From NCBI GenBank assembly GCA_013213915.1, contig JABSRK010000014.1:1-25118 (forward strand): a stretch of 25,118 nucleotides of DNA, written 5' to 3'. The notes under the pieces are model-generated. The model did no database searches. It was not told the DNA's origin and saw only the letters and a program-made list of their open reading frames with translations. Shown in pieces: positions 5,597 through 12,417 of this stretch (position 1 is the first letter of the stretch; the number at the start of each line of letters is the position of its first letter). A program made the translations under genes and the position numbers. This DNA is from Planctomycetota bacterium. GTDB taxonomy: Bacteria; Planctomycetota; GCA-002687715.

Positions 5597-8032
5597 ATGA
5601 GAACACACATGTTCCTTCTGCAAGCACCCAAGGCGACGGACTTCGACGTCACCCTGGTCCCGTGGTACCTGATCTTCGGGCTCATGGCGATCCTGGCGAT
5701 CGTCCGCTTCGTCAACCCGAAGTTCTTCTTCAAGTACCTGTGGTCCATGGACCACAAGATGATCGGGAAGCAGTTCCTGATCTCGTCCCTGCTGTGGGCT
5801 GTGATCGGCGGGGCCCTCGCCCTCGGCGTGCGCTGGCAGTTGGCGTGGCCCGGCAGCGAGGTTCCGGTCCTCCACCAGTGGTATGGAGAGACCGGCTACC
5901 TCGGCGCCGTACCCATGGAGGAAGACGAGGCGACGGAGTACTTGAAGACCCAGGACCTCTCCGAGGAGATCCTTTCTTACGGACCCACGGCCTTCGTGGT
6001 CAAGGCCGCCGGCCCCGAGCGGTACGCCCCGCTCCAGTCAGATACGCCTGCAGAGGACCTGGGGCTCGAGAGAGGTGACATCGTCACCGCCATCAAGGGC
6101 ACGTACGAAGGTCCCGACGATTACTCCGAGGACTTCACGTGGACGGTCGAGAGCAAGGGACGCTTCGACGAGTTCCGGGCATCGATCGTCCCCCTCGAGG
6201 TCCGTACGAAGTACGCGACCAACGAGGTGGAGCAGGATCGCCCTGATCACGCGCCGACAGACGATGAAATCAAGAAGCACACGCCCGCACCGGAAGAATT
6301 GACCGACCTCGGGGAGCGCATGTTCCAGGATGCGGTCAAGGAACGTGTGATTGCTCAAAGGGAAGAGTGGAGCGTCCCCAACAAGCCCGGGGACGACGTC
6401 GTGCTGGTCCTTTACCGGAACGGTTCATTCAGGTCCGAGGATCTCGAGTGGGGCAAGAAGTACGAGGAGATGCCCGGCGAGGGCTACAACGTGTTCATGA
6501 CGATGCACGCATCGATCATGATCTTCTTTGTCATCATCCCGATCCTGGTCGGCGCGTTCGCGAACTTCGTGGTGCCGCTTCAGATCGGCGCCCACGACAT
6601 GGCGTTCCCGTTCCTTAACGCCTTGTCCTACTGGTTGATGTGGCCCGCGTTCATCTTCATGGGGGTGTCGTTCTTCGTCGAAGGGCACGGCGCCGGCGCC
6701 GGGTGGACAGCCTATCCACCGCTCTCTCACCTGATCGACGGCGACGGACAGACGCTGTGGTGCATGGGCGTCTGGTGGGTGGGGTGGTCGTCCATCTGCG
6801 GATCGATCAACTACATCACCACCATCGTGAAGATGCGCGCTCCGGGAATGACGTTCTTCCGGATGCCGCTGACCACGTGGAGCATCTTCATCACGGCACT
6901 GCTGGTGCTGTGCGCGACGCCGGTGCTCGGCTCGGCCATGGTGATGCTGATCTCCGACCGGACCCTGGGCTCGAGTTTCTTCTTGCCGACAGGGAGGGCG
7001 GTGTCCGACACCCTGCAGGGACAGGGGCAGGGGCAGGTCATCCTGTGGCAGCACCTGTTCTGGTTCTACAGCCACCCAGCGGTGTACATCATGGTGCTGC
7101 CGGCCATGGGCATGGTCTCGGACATGCTCGCATCCGCCTCCCGCAAGCCCATCTTCGGCTACCGACCCATGGTCTACTCCATGGTGGCCATCGGCGGCCT
7201 CGGGTTCATCGTCTGGGGCCACCACATGTTCCAGTCGGGCATGAACCCGACCCTCGGCCGGACCTTCATGATCGCGACCATGGTGATCGCGTTGCCGTCG
7301 GCGGTGAAGACCTTCAACTGGCTCGGAACCATCTACAAATCGAGGATGCAACTCCAGCCGTACACGGTGGCGGCCCTCGCCTTCATCTGTATGTGGATCG
7401 TCGGTGGCCTGTCCGGCATCTTCATGGCCGCCACGCCTGTGGATATCCAGATCCACGACACCTACGCCATCGTCGCCCACTTCCACTACGTGGTGTTCGG
7501 CGCCACGTTGTTCGCTGTCTTCGGCGGGATCTACTACTGGTTCCCGAAGATGTTCGGGACCTACATGAACCGGCGGCTGGCGTTCGCCCACCTCATCGGC
7601 ACGTTCGTCTTCTTCAACATCGTGTTCTTCCCCATGCACGTCCTGGGATCGCGCGGCATGCTGCGCCGTACGGCCGACCCGTATTTCTATCCCAACCTGC
7701 ATGGCATGCAGCCCATCAACGAGTTCATGACCTACGCCGCCATGGCCCTGGGGGCGACGCAGATCCTGCTGGCATTCAACTTCTTCTGGTCCATGTACAA
7801 GGGCAAGAAGTGCACCGACCGGAACCCATGGAAGGCGAACACCCTCCTCTGGGACACGCCGACCCCGCCGGTCGAGCACGGCAACTTCGAGGCGGCGCCG
7901 GCTGTCTACCGCGGGCCCTACGAGTACAGCGTCCCGGGCCGTGACACGGACTACTGGCCCCAGTTCGAGGAGCCGGAAGCCGAGCCCACGCCCACGCCCA
8001 GCGAGGAAGAGGAGGCGCCGACCGCGTCATGA
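5597..8032 (+). CDS. coxA: Cytochrome c oxidase subunit I, A2-type, with large periplasmic loop insertion
   Basis: Catalytic subunit that reduces O2 to water and pumps protons. Haem a ligands are H304 (TMHASIM) and H630. The haem a3 ligand is H628 (VAHFHYV). CuB ligands are H493, H542 and H543, with the cross-linking Y497. The helix-VI motif is YSHPAVY: the D-channel Glu of HPEVY is absent and the Tyr-Ser pair marks the A2 subfamily. K571 keeps the K-channel. There are two additions: an extra N-terminal helix (about 18-38), and about 200 residues (about 90-296) between helices I and II that include a PDZ-like stretch. The C-tail is acidic and Pro-rich. The length of 811 compares with about 530-560 usually. 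ATG 5609 is an alternative start. The end overlaps ctaB by ATGA. Confidence 0.95.
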   Translation: MRTHMFLLQAPKATDFDVTLVPWYLIFGLMAILAIVRFVNPKFFFKYLWSMDHKMIGKQFLISSLLWAVIGGALALGVRWQLAWPGSEVPVLHQWYGETGYLGAVPMEEDEATEYLKTQDLSEEILSYGPTAFVVKAAGPERYAPLQSDTPAEDLGLERGDIVTAIKGTYEGPDDYSEDFTWTVESKGRFDEFRASIVPLEVRTKYATNEVEQDRPDHAPTDDEIKKHTPAPEELTDLGERMFQDAVKERVIAQREEWSVPNKPGDDVVLVLYRNGSFRSEDLEWGKKYEEMPGEGYNVFMTMHASIMIFFVIIPILVGAFANFVVPLQIGAHDMAFPFLNALSYWLMWPAFIFMGVSFFVEGHGAGAGWTAYPPLSHLIDGDGQTLWCMGVWWVGWSSICGSINYITTIVKMRAPGMTFFRMPLTTWSIFITALLVLCATPVLGSAMVMLISDRTLGSSFFLPTGRAVSDTLQGQGQGQVILWQHLFWFYSHPAVYIMVLPAMGMVSDMLASASRKPIFGYRPMVYSMVAIGGLGFIVWGHHMFQSGMNPTLGRTFMIATMVIALPSAVKTFNWLGTIYKSRMQLQPYTVAALAFICMWIVGGLSGIFMAATPVDIQIHDTYAIVAHFHYVVFGATLFAVFGGIYYWFPKMFGTYMNRRLAFAHLIGTFVFFNIVFFPMHVLGSRGMLRRTADPYFYPNLHGMQPINEFMTYAAMALGATQILLAFNFFWSMYKGKKCTDRNPWKANTLLWDTPTPPVEHGNFEAAPAVYRGPYEYSVPGRDTDYWPQFEEPEAEPTPTPSEEEEAPTAS

Positions 8033-8940
8033 ACGTCCGGGTCGATGCAAAAGAAGCGCAGACCTCCAGCTCTGCTCTCCTCGCGAAGGTGACCGACCTG
8101 ACGGCGCTCATGAAGCTCCGGCTCAACCTCCTGGTCCTCGCGGCCGTCGCCACCGGGTACGTCCTCGGCGCGACGGTCGGCGTGTCGCTCCCCCAGCTCG
8201 CGTGGGTGCTCGCGGGCGTGTTGCTCGCGGGAGGTGGATCGAGCGCGCTCAACATGGCCATGGAGGCCGACCGTGACCGGTTGATGGAACGGACCCGCCA
8301 TCGCCCCGTCGCCTCCGGACGGGTGTCGAAAGACGACGCCCTCCTGTTCGGGGCGACGCTGTCGGTCGCAGGCATAGGCGCCGTCGCCTTCGGCGGCGGC
8401 TGGCTGGCCGCGGCCCTCTGCGCAGCGACCATCCTGCTCTACGTCGCGGTCTACACGCCGCTGAAGACCCGCTCGCCCCTCAACACGTGGGTCGGCGCCG
8501 TCCCCGGCGCCCTGCCGCCCCTCATCGGCTGGGCGGCAGCGACCGGCAGCCTGTCGCTGCCGGCACTGACGCTGTTCGGGATCGTCTTCTTCTGGCAGTT
8601 CCCCCACTTCTTCGCGATCGCGTCGATCTACAAGGACGACTACGAGCGAGCCGGCTTCAAGATGCTCCCCGTGGTCGATTCGCGCGGACTGCGAACCGCG
8701 CACCAGACCCTCATCTGCGCCATGGCGCTGATCCCCGTGAGCCTGCTGCCGTCCGTCGTCAGGATCGCGGGTCCAACGTATTTCACGGGGGCTTTCGCCC
8801 TCGGCATGATCTACCTGGTGTTCTCCGTCCGGGCATCGATCACCAAGGCGACCCCCGCGTGGCGTGACTTGCTCCGGACGTCGCTAGTCGTTCTGCCGGG
8901 TCTCTTCGTCCTGATGATGGTGGACCGCCTGCCGCTCTGA
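8029..8940 (+). CDS. ctaB: Protohaem IX farnesyltransferase (haem O synthase)
   Basis: Adds a farnesyl group to haem b to make haem O, the precursor of haem A for CoxA. The 303-residue polytopic protein shows the UbiA-family prenyl-diphosphate motif NMAMEADRDRLMERTRHRP (75-93). The first Asp of the usual N-x3-D-x3-D-x2-M-x-R-T pattern is Glu79. The second conserved loop region is seen in YTPLKTRSPLNTWVGAVPGA and in FFWQFPHFFAIASIYKDDY. The gene overlaps coxA by 4 nt (ATGA), implying translational coupling. No ctaA (haem A synthase) lies in this window, so whether the oxidase carries haem A or O cannot be told here. Confidence 0.94.
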   Translation: MNVRVDAKEAQTSSSALLAKVTDLTALMKLRLNLLVLAAVATGYVLGATVGVSLPQLAWVLAGVLLAGGGSSALNMAMEADRDRLMERTRHRPVASGRVSKDDALLFGATLSVAGIGAVAFGGGWLAAALCAATILLYVAVYTPLKTRSPLNTWVGAVPGALPPLIGWAAATGSLSLPALTLFGIVFFWQFPHFFAIASIYKDDYERAGFKMLPVVDSRGLRTAHQTLICAMALIPVSLLPSVVRIAGPTYFTGAFALGMIYLVFSVRASITKATPAWRDLLRTSLVVLPGLFVLMMVDRLPL

Positions 8941-8965
8941 CGCAGGCTCAAGGAAGACTTTGGAA

Positions 8966-9997
8966 ATGTCGCACGACGACCATCACCACGAACTCCCGAT
9001 CCCCGAGTCGTACGAGGGAGAGTTCGAATTCACCAACGGCAAGTTCGCCATATGGCTGTTCCTCGTTTCGGACGCCATGGCGTTCATCGGGTTCCTCGGC
9101 GCATACATGGTGCTCCGCATGAGCACCACCGCGGACATCACCCCGACACCTGAGGAAGTGACGCTCAGTTGGAAGCCTGACTGGGCGCCCGAACTCGACC
9201 TCGTCGCGACCGGCGTAAACACGTTCGTGTTGATCATCTCGTCGGTGACCATGGTGAAGGCTCTGGCGGCGTTCCAGGACGGCTTCATCAACCGCGCGAA
9301 GATGTTCATCCTCGCCACGGCCGCGGGCGGCATCTTTTTCGTCGGTTTCCAGGTGTGGGAGTGGACCCACCTCATCCACGCCGGCGCCACCATGTCAGGC
9401 CTGCAGATCCCCGAATTCGACAACGGTGACCCGTACCATCCCGGCGCCGTTCAGCGCGCCGCCGCAAACAACCCGGATCGCACCCGCCTGAGCATCGCGC
9501 GAGAGCTCTACGGTGGCCGCGACACAACCGCTTGGGATCAGGAAAAGCTGGATTCGTTCACCATGGCGGACTACGTCAACCTGCCCATGGAGTTCCTCAA
9601 TCCGGATCAGGCAGACCCCCGCCCCAAATACCCCGGCGTCATCCACATGCCGTCGTTCAGCATTCCCACGGTCGAGGACAAGGTCCCCGCCCAGAATCGC
9701 TGGGACCTTCAGAACGCCCGCAATGAAGAAGATGTGGACCGCGCAGCGGTCCTGCAACAGCAGGTTGAGGACGGCGCACGGGTCTCCAACATGTTCTGCT
9801 CGACGATCTTCGTCCTCACCGGATTCCACGGACTGCACGTCTTCATCGGCGTCGTCTACCTGTGGATCATCTTCTTCCGCGCCCGCAAGGGCGTGTACGG
9901 TCCGACCAACAACTCCCCGGTCGAGATCGCCGGCCTGTACTGGCACTTCGTGGACCTCGTCTGGGTCCTTCTCTTCATGCTCATCTACCTGCTCTGA
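8966..9997 (+). CDS. coxC: Cytochrome c oxidase subunit III with long periplasmic insertion
   Basis: Core subunit that stabilises subunit I and its proton uptake. Family marks are FAIWLFLVSDAMAFIGFLGAY (27-47), VGFQVWEWTHLI (126-137), FVLTGFHGLHVFIG (282-295) and GLYWHFVDLVWVLLFMLIYL (323-342). The usual helix Glu (SE) is Asp36. Between EWTHLI and the TGFHG helix the family has a loop of roughly 12 residues, but here it is about 130 residues (about 142-272), rich in Asp, Pro and Arg. The protein is 343 residues long. I choose ATG 8966, since AAGGAAG (8950-8956) is at good spacing, whereas the in-frame TTG 8960 would be too close. The N-terminus has a His cluster (SHDDHHHE). Confidence 0.93.
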   Translation: MSHDDHHHELPIPESYEGEFEFTNGKFAIWLFLVSDAMAFIGFLGAYMVLRMSTTADITPTPEEVTLSWKPDWAPELDLVATGVNTFVLIISSVTMVKALAAFQDGFINRAKMFILATAAGGIFFVGFQVWEWTHLIHAGATMSGLQIPEFDNGDPYHPGAVQRAAANNPDRTRLSIARELYGGRDTTAWDQEKLDSFTMADYVNLPMEFLNPDQADPRPKYPGVIHMPSFSIPTVEDKVPAQNRWDLQNARNEEDVDRAAVLQQQVEDGARVSNMFCSTIFVLTGFHGLHVFIGVVYLWIIFFRARKGVYGPTNNSPVEIAGLYWHFVDLVWVLLFMLIYLL

Positions 9998-10015
9998 TCA
10001 ACGGAAGACACCGTC

Positions 10016-10312
10016 ATGACCGACGAGACCATGACCTCGGACGAGCACGAAGAGCACGTTCACCCGCCGTATATGAAGGTGTTTTCGATCCTGGCGGCGC
10101 TGACGATGATCGAGCTCTTCATCCCGCCGATCATCGGCGACGTGACGTGGCTGGCGGTGACGCTGCTCGTTCTCATCGCCATCTGGAAGATGAAGCTCAT
10201 CATGGGCTACTTCATGCACCTGGCCTTCGACGCACGTATTCTGCTCCTCGTCGCGGGCACGCCGGCGATCCTCGCCAGCATCATGGTGATCGCATTCATG
10301 ATGGAGTACTGA
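10016..10312 (+). CDS. coxD: Cytochrome c oxidase subunit IV (prokaryotic, CoxD/CyoD-like)
   Basis: A 98-residue protein with an acidic, His-rich N-terminus and three membrane helices (about 20-40, 44-65 and 74-95). The helix pair with IWKMKLIMGYFMHL matches the small subunit IV of caa3 and bo-type oxidases, where K-x-x-x-V-x-x-x-F-M-H-L is typical. It helps assemble the complex around subunits I and III. ATG 10016 follows the purine stretch GGAAG at about 10002-10006. It lies 18 nt after coxC and 3 nt before the next small gene. Confidence 0.88.
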   Translation: MTDETMTSDEHEEHVHPPYMKVFSILAALTMIELFIPPIIGDVTWLAVTLLVLIAIWKMKLIMGYFMHLAFDARILLLVAGTPAILASIMVIAFMMEY

Positions 10313-10315
10313 GCC

Positions 10316-10558
10316 GTGCGCCCTCACGTCATGCAACGCGTGTTTCTCTTCGGGCTGATGCTCGCGAGCGTGCTCGTGCTTACGCCCTCGGCGTTCGGCT
10401 GACCGAACTGCAAGGCGGCGGTCGCCGCCTCAGAAGACGCTCAACGCATGCAGGCGGGCTACTTCTGGAGCATCCTGCTGATGATGGGCGCGGGCCTGGG
10501 GTTCTTCTGCGGCATGATCGCCCTCATCCGCAAGATCGATCCCCAGCGTCAGCGATGA
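10316..10558 (+). CDS. Candidate selenoprotein: small secreted or anchored UxxC protein of the cox operon
   Basis: A GTG at 10316, with GGAG 9 nt upstream, opens a frame of 28 codons ending in TGA 10400-10402. The same frame then runs on to TGA 10556-10558. The first part is a signal peptide (MQRVFLFGLMLASVLVLTPS and AFG). After the TGA come PNCKAAVAASEDAQRMQAGY, a membrane helix (FWSILLMMGAGLGFFCGMIAL) and a basic tail. Planctomycete homologues known to me start their mature part with A-C-P-x-C-K, so the TGA stands exactly at the first Cys: Sec29-Pro-Asn-Cys32. The read-through frame ends in an ATGA overlap with sco, which supports translation to the end. A SECIS-like hairpin follows. Alternatives are a Cys-to-stop mutation or a sequence error (TGC to TGA). 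A role in thiol or copper handling for CuA or CuB assembly is inferred from position only. Confidence 0.65.
10408..10433 (+). promoter_or_regulatory. SECIS-like hairpin just after the in-frame TGA
   Basis: Outer stem CTG (10408-10410) with CAG (10431-10433), a small internal loop (CAA opposite T), inner stem GGCGGC (10414-10419) with GCCGCC (10424-10429), and apical loop GGTC (10420-10423). The loop sits 18-21 nt after the TGA. In the well-known E. coli fdhF element the loop GGUC lies 19-22 nt after its UGA and is the SelB contact. Position and loop sequence both agree. The inner stem is also a simple GC palindrome, so chance in a GC-rich codon run must be excluded. Confidence 0.55.
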
Positions 10559-11169
10559 AGCTTCTCAGAGGCGCGCAGCTTCCGACCTGCTCCTTGCTTC
10601 TCTTGCTCGCGTGCGCGTCCTGCGGCGACGACGCCCAGGTCCCCCGTCGTTCACCCAACGTCAAACCGGTCGTCGCCTGGGATCTCCCTGACTTCTCCTG
10701 CACCGACCAGCTCGGACGCACCATCGGGAAGCGGGAGCTGGCGGGGAAGATCTGGGTCGCGACGTTCTTCTTCGTCCAGTGCACGGGGCCATGCCCGGAC
10801 ATGATCCGCGGCCTCGCCGAACTCGAGAAGGAGACGCGGGACATCCCTGACGTCCGCATGGTTGCTTTTTCTTTCCGGCCTGAAGAAGACACGGTCCCCG
10901 AACTGGCCGCTTATGCGGAGGCGTGGCGCGCCGACCCCAAACGCTGGCACTTCCTCCGCGCCGAGAGCGGCAAGGCCGCCCGGGACCTGCAGGAGAGGGG
11001 GTTCAAGGCGGGCGACATGGACCACCACACCGCCAACTTCTTCCTGGTCGATCGGAAGGGACGGGTCCGGCGCTGGTGGGACGCCCGGAACGAAATGGAG
11101 CGGGCCTCCCTGTTGCTGGACATCAAGACGCTCGCCGCCGGTGAGGAACTATCGGTTGTCGATCACTGA
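10555..11169 (+). CDS. SCO1/SenC-family copper chaperone lipoprotein for cytochrome oxidase
   Basis: A 204-residue thioredoxin-fold protein that delivers copper to, or reduces, the CuA site of CoxB in the periplasm. The copper motif is CTGPC (C76, C80) in FFFVQCTGPCPDM, and the distal His is H157 or H158 in DMDHHTANFFLVDRKG. The N-terminus is a lipoprotein signal (LLLLLACASCGDD), with acylation at C20 or C23. SFRPEEDTVPELAAYAEAW is the typical Sco stretch after the central strand. It starts in a 4-nt overlap with the candidate selenoprotein gene and itself overlaps the DUF420 gene, so the three are probably translationally coupled. Confidence 0.92.
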   Translation: MKLLRGAQLPTCSLLLLLACASCGDDAQVPRRSPNVKPVVAWDLPDFSCTDQLGRTIGKRELAGKIWVATFFFVQCTGPCPDMIRGLAELEKETRDIPDVRMVAFSFRPEEDTVPELAAYAEAWRADPKRWHFLRAESGKAARDLQERGFKAGDMDHHTANFFLVDRKGRVRRWWDARNEMERASLLLDIKTLAAGEELSVVDH

Positions 11170-11584
11170 CCTCCCCTCCCTCAACGCGACCTTGAACGGC
11201 GTCGCGGCCTGCCTGCTGCTCAGCGGCTGGGTCGCCATCCGCAACCAGCGCGTGGCCGTCCACAAGAAGCTCATGATCGCGGCCGTCACCACGTCGGCCG
11301 TGTTCCTCGCGAGCTACCTCACCCACCACATCAAGACCGAGGCGGTCACCGCGTTCCCGAGCGATCGGTTCCCGTCCATGGCGCCGGTGTACTTCACGAT
11401 CCTCATCTCCCACACCATCCTCGCCGTGGTGACGCTGCCGCTGGTGATCATCACCCTGCGCCACGCGCTCAAGGACCGGATCCATCAGCACCGGCGCATG
11501 GCGCGCTGGACCTTGCCCATCTGGCTCTACGTCTCGGTCACGGGCGTCATCATCTATCTGACCCTCTACGTCTGGTGCGTGTAG
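11156..11584 (+). CDS. DUF420 membrane protein (CtaM/YozB-like oxidase assembly factor)
   Basis: A 142-residue protein with four membrane helices and the DUF420 signature: DLPSLNATLNG near the start, HKKLMIAAVTTSAVFLASYL, HILI-type segments (ILISHTILAVVTLPLVIITL) and HRRMARWTLPIWLYVSVTGV. Conserved histidines sit at helix ends. In Staphylococcus the DUF420 protein CtaM is needed for aa3 oxidase function, which fits its place at the end of a cox operon. I choose TTG 11156, which has GGTGAGG 9 nt upstream (11140-11146). GTG 11141 in the same frame is an alternative. It overlaps sco by 14 nt and ends 17 nt from the convergent dehydrogenase. Confidence 0.85.
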   Translation: MSITDLPSLNATLNGVAACLLLSGWVAIRNQRVAVHKKLMIAAVTTSAVFLASYLTHHIKTEAVTAFPSDRFPSMAPVYFTILISHTILAVVTLPLVIITLRHALKDRIHQHRRMARWTLPIWLYVSVTGVIIYLTLYVWCV

Positions 11585-11601
11585 TCGGACGCGCCGCCGC
11601 C

Positions 11602-12327
11602 CTACCCGAGGGTACGAACGTCGAGGCACACCTCGCCGTCGCCACGCGCCGGACCGAAGGCCAGCTTCAGCATCGCTTCGGCCGGTACCGCGACGTCGAG
11701 CAGCTTGCCGTCGGCGTGCATCTGGCGGAAACGATCCACCATGGGGAAGTCAGCGGCGTCCTGGCCGCGGATGTACTCCTGCATGCCCGTCTCGACGACA
11801 CCGGGAGCCAGGCAGAAGACGCGGGTCTCGGTGTCCGACTCCTCGTAGGCAAGAACCCGGGTCAACTGATCGACGGCAGCCTTGGACGCACAGTAGGGCC
11901 CCCAGCCAGCGTACGCGCTCGTGGACGCCCCGGAGCCGACGTTGATCAGGCATCCCGCGCGGCCGGTGGCGCGCAGGGAACGCAGGTAGGCACGGGCACC
12001 GTGGTAGACGCCGACCACGTTGACGTCCATGAGCCTGCGCCAGGCGGCAGGGTCAGCGTCCCTGGTCATCCCGATGGGCGCCAGGACGCCGGCGTTGTTC
12101 ACCCACAGGTCGATCGGGCCCAGAGCCTCGACGGTCTCGTCGCGAAAGCGCTCCACGGCGTCGAGGTCGGTGACGTCCACCGAGCGGAACAGGTCGAGCG
12201 GGTCCTGCGGCTCCGAGCGGGCACATCCGGCGACCTTCATCCCCCGCTCACGGAATATCCGGGCGACCCCCAGACCGATCCCGCGGCTGGCCCCCGTGAC
12301 GACGCAAACCTTGTCCGTGACCTCCAT
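11602..12327 (-). CDS. Short-chain dehydrogenase/reductase (SDR) family oxidoreductase
   Basis: A 241-residue classical SDR. The nucleotide-binding motif is TGASRGIG (11-18), followed by NNAG (77-80), Ser132 and the catalytic pair Y145 and K149 in YCASK. VAGCARS after the second strand has Arg37 rather than an acidic residue, which favours NADP(H) over NAD(H). The substrate is unknown. The frame is open far upstream, but the family start is MEVTDKVCVVTGAS. ATG 12327 is used here, and ATG 12345 (six codons earlier) is possible. It is convergent with the cox operon and divergent from the aminopeptidase gene, with about 90 bp between the two starts. Confidence 0.9.
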   Translation of the reverse strand: MEVTDKVCVVTGASRGIGLGVARIFRERGMKVAGCARSEPQDPLDLFRSVDVTDLDAVERFRDETVEALGPIDLWVNNAGVLAPIGMTRDADPAAWRRLMDVNVVGVYHGARAYLRSLRATGRAGCLINVGSGASTSAYAGWGPYCASKAAVDQLTRVLAYEESDTETRVFCLAPGVVETGMQEYIRGQDAADFPMVDRFRQMHADGKLLDVAVPAEAMLKLAFGPARGDGEVCLDVRTLG

Positions 12328-12360
12328 GGCGGGCGAGCCTATCATCGGCGCGGCGCTGCC

Positions 12361-12384
12361 GTACCGGGATGGCGCGGGTAGGAT
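12361..12384 (+). promoter_or_regulatory. Possible -10 promoter element upstream of the M17 aminopeptidase gene
   Basis: TAGGAT at 12379-12384 lies 33 nt before the ATG and sits in a GTACCG...GGTAGGATCC context. Nearly the same context (GTACCGCAGGTAGGATCC) occurs 32 nt before the start of the site-2 protease gene at 21991-22008. No good -35 box is visible in either case. Confidence 0.3.
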
Positions 12385-12417
12385 CCTCCGCTCTTCGCCC
12401 GAAGACGGAGTCCGACC

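Noticed and set aside
6425..7879. 484-codon open frame opposite coxA
   Set aside because: Antisense shadow of coxA; dominated by His, Arg and Asp codons, no recognisable motif.
6640..7944. 434-codon plus-strand frame inside coxA
   Set aside because: Out-of-frame shadow of coxA, Arg/His-rich and without motifs.
10316..10402. A real 28-residue peptide ending at the TGA
   Set aside because: It would be only a signal peptide. The coding-like sequence after the TGA and the ATGA overlap with sco argue for a longer product.
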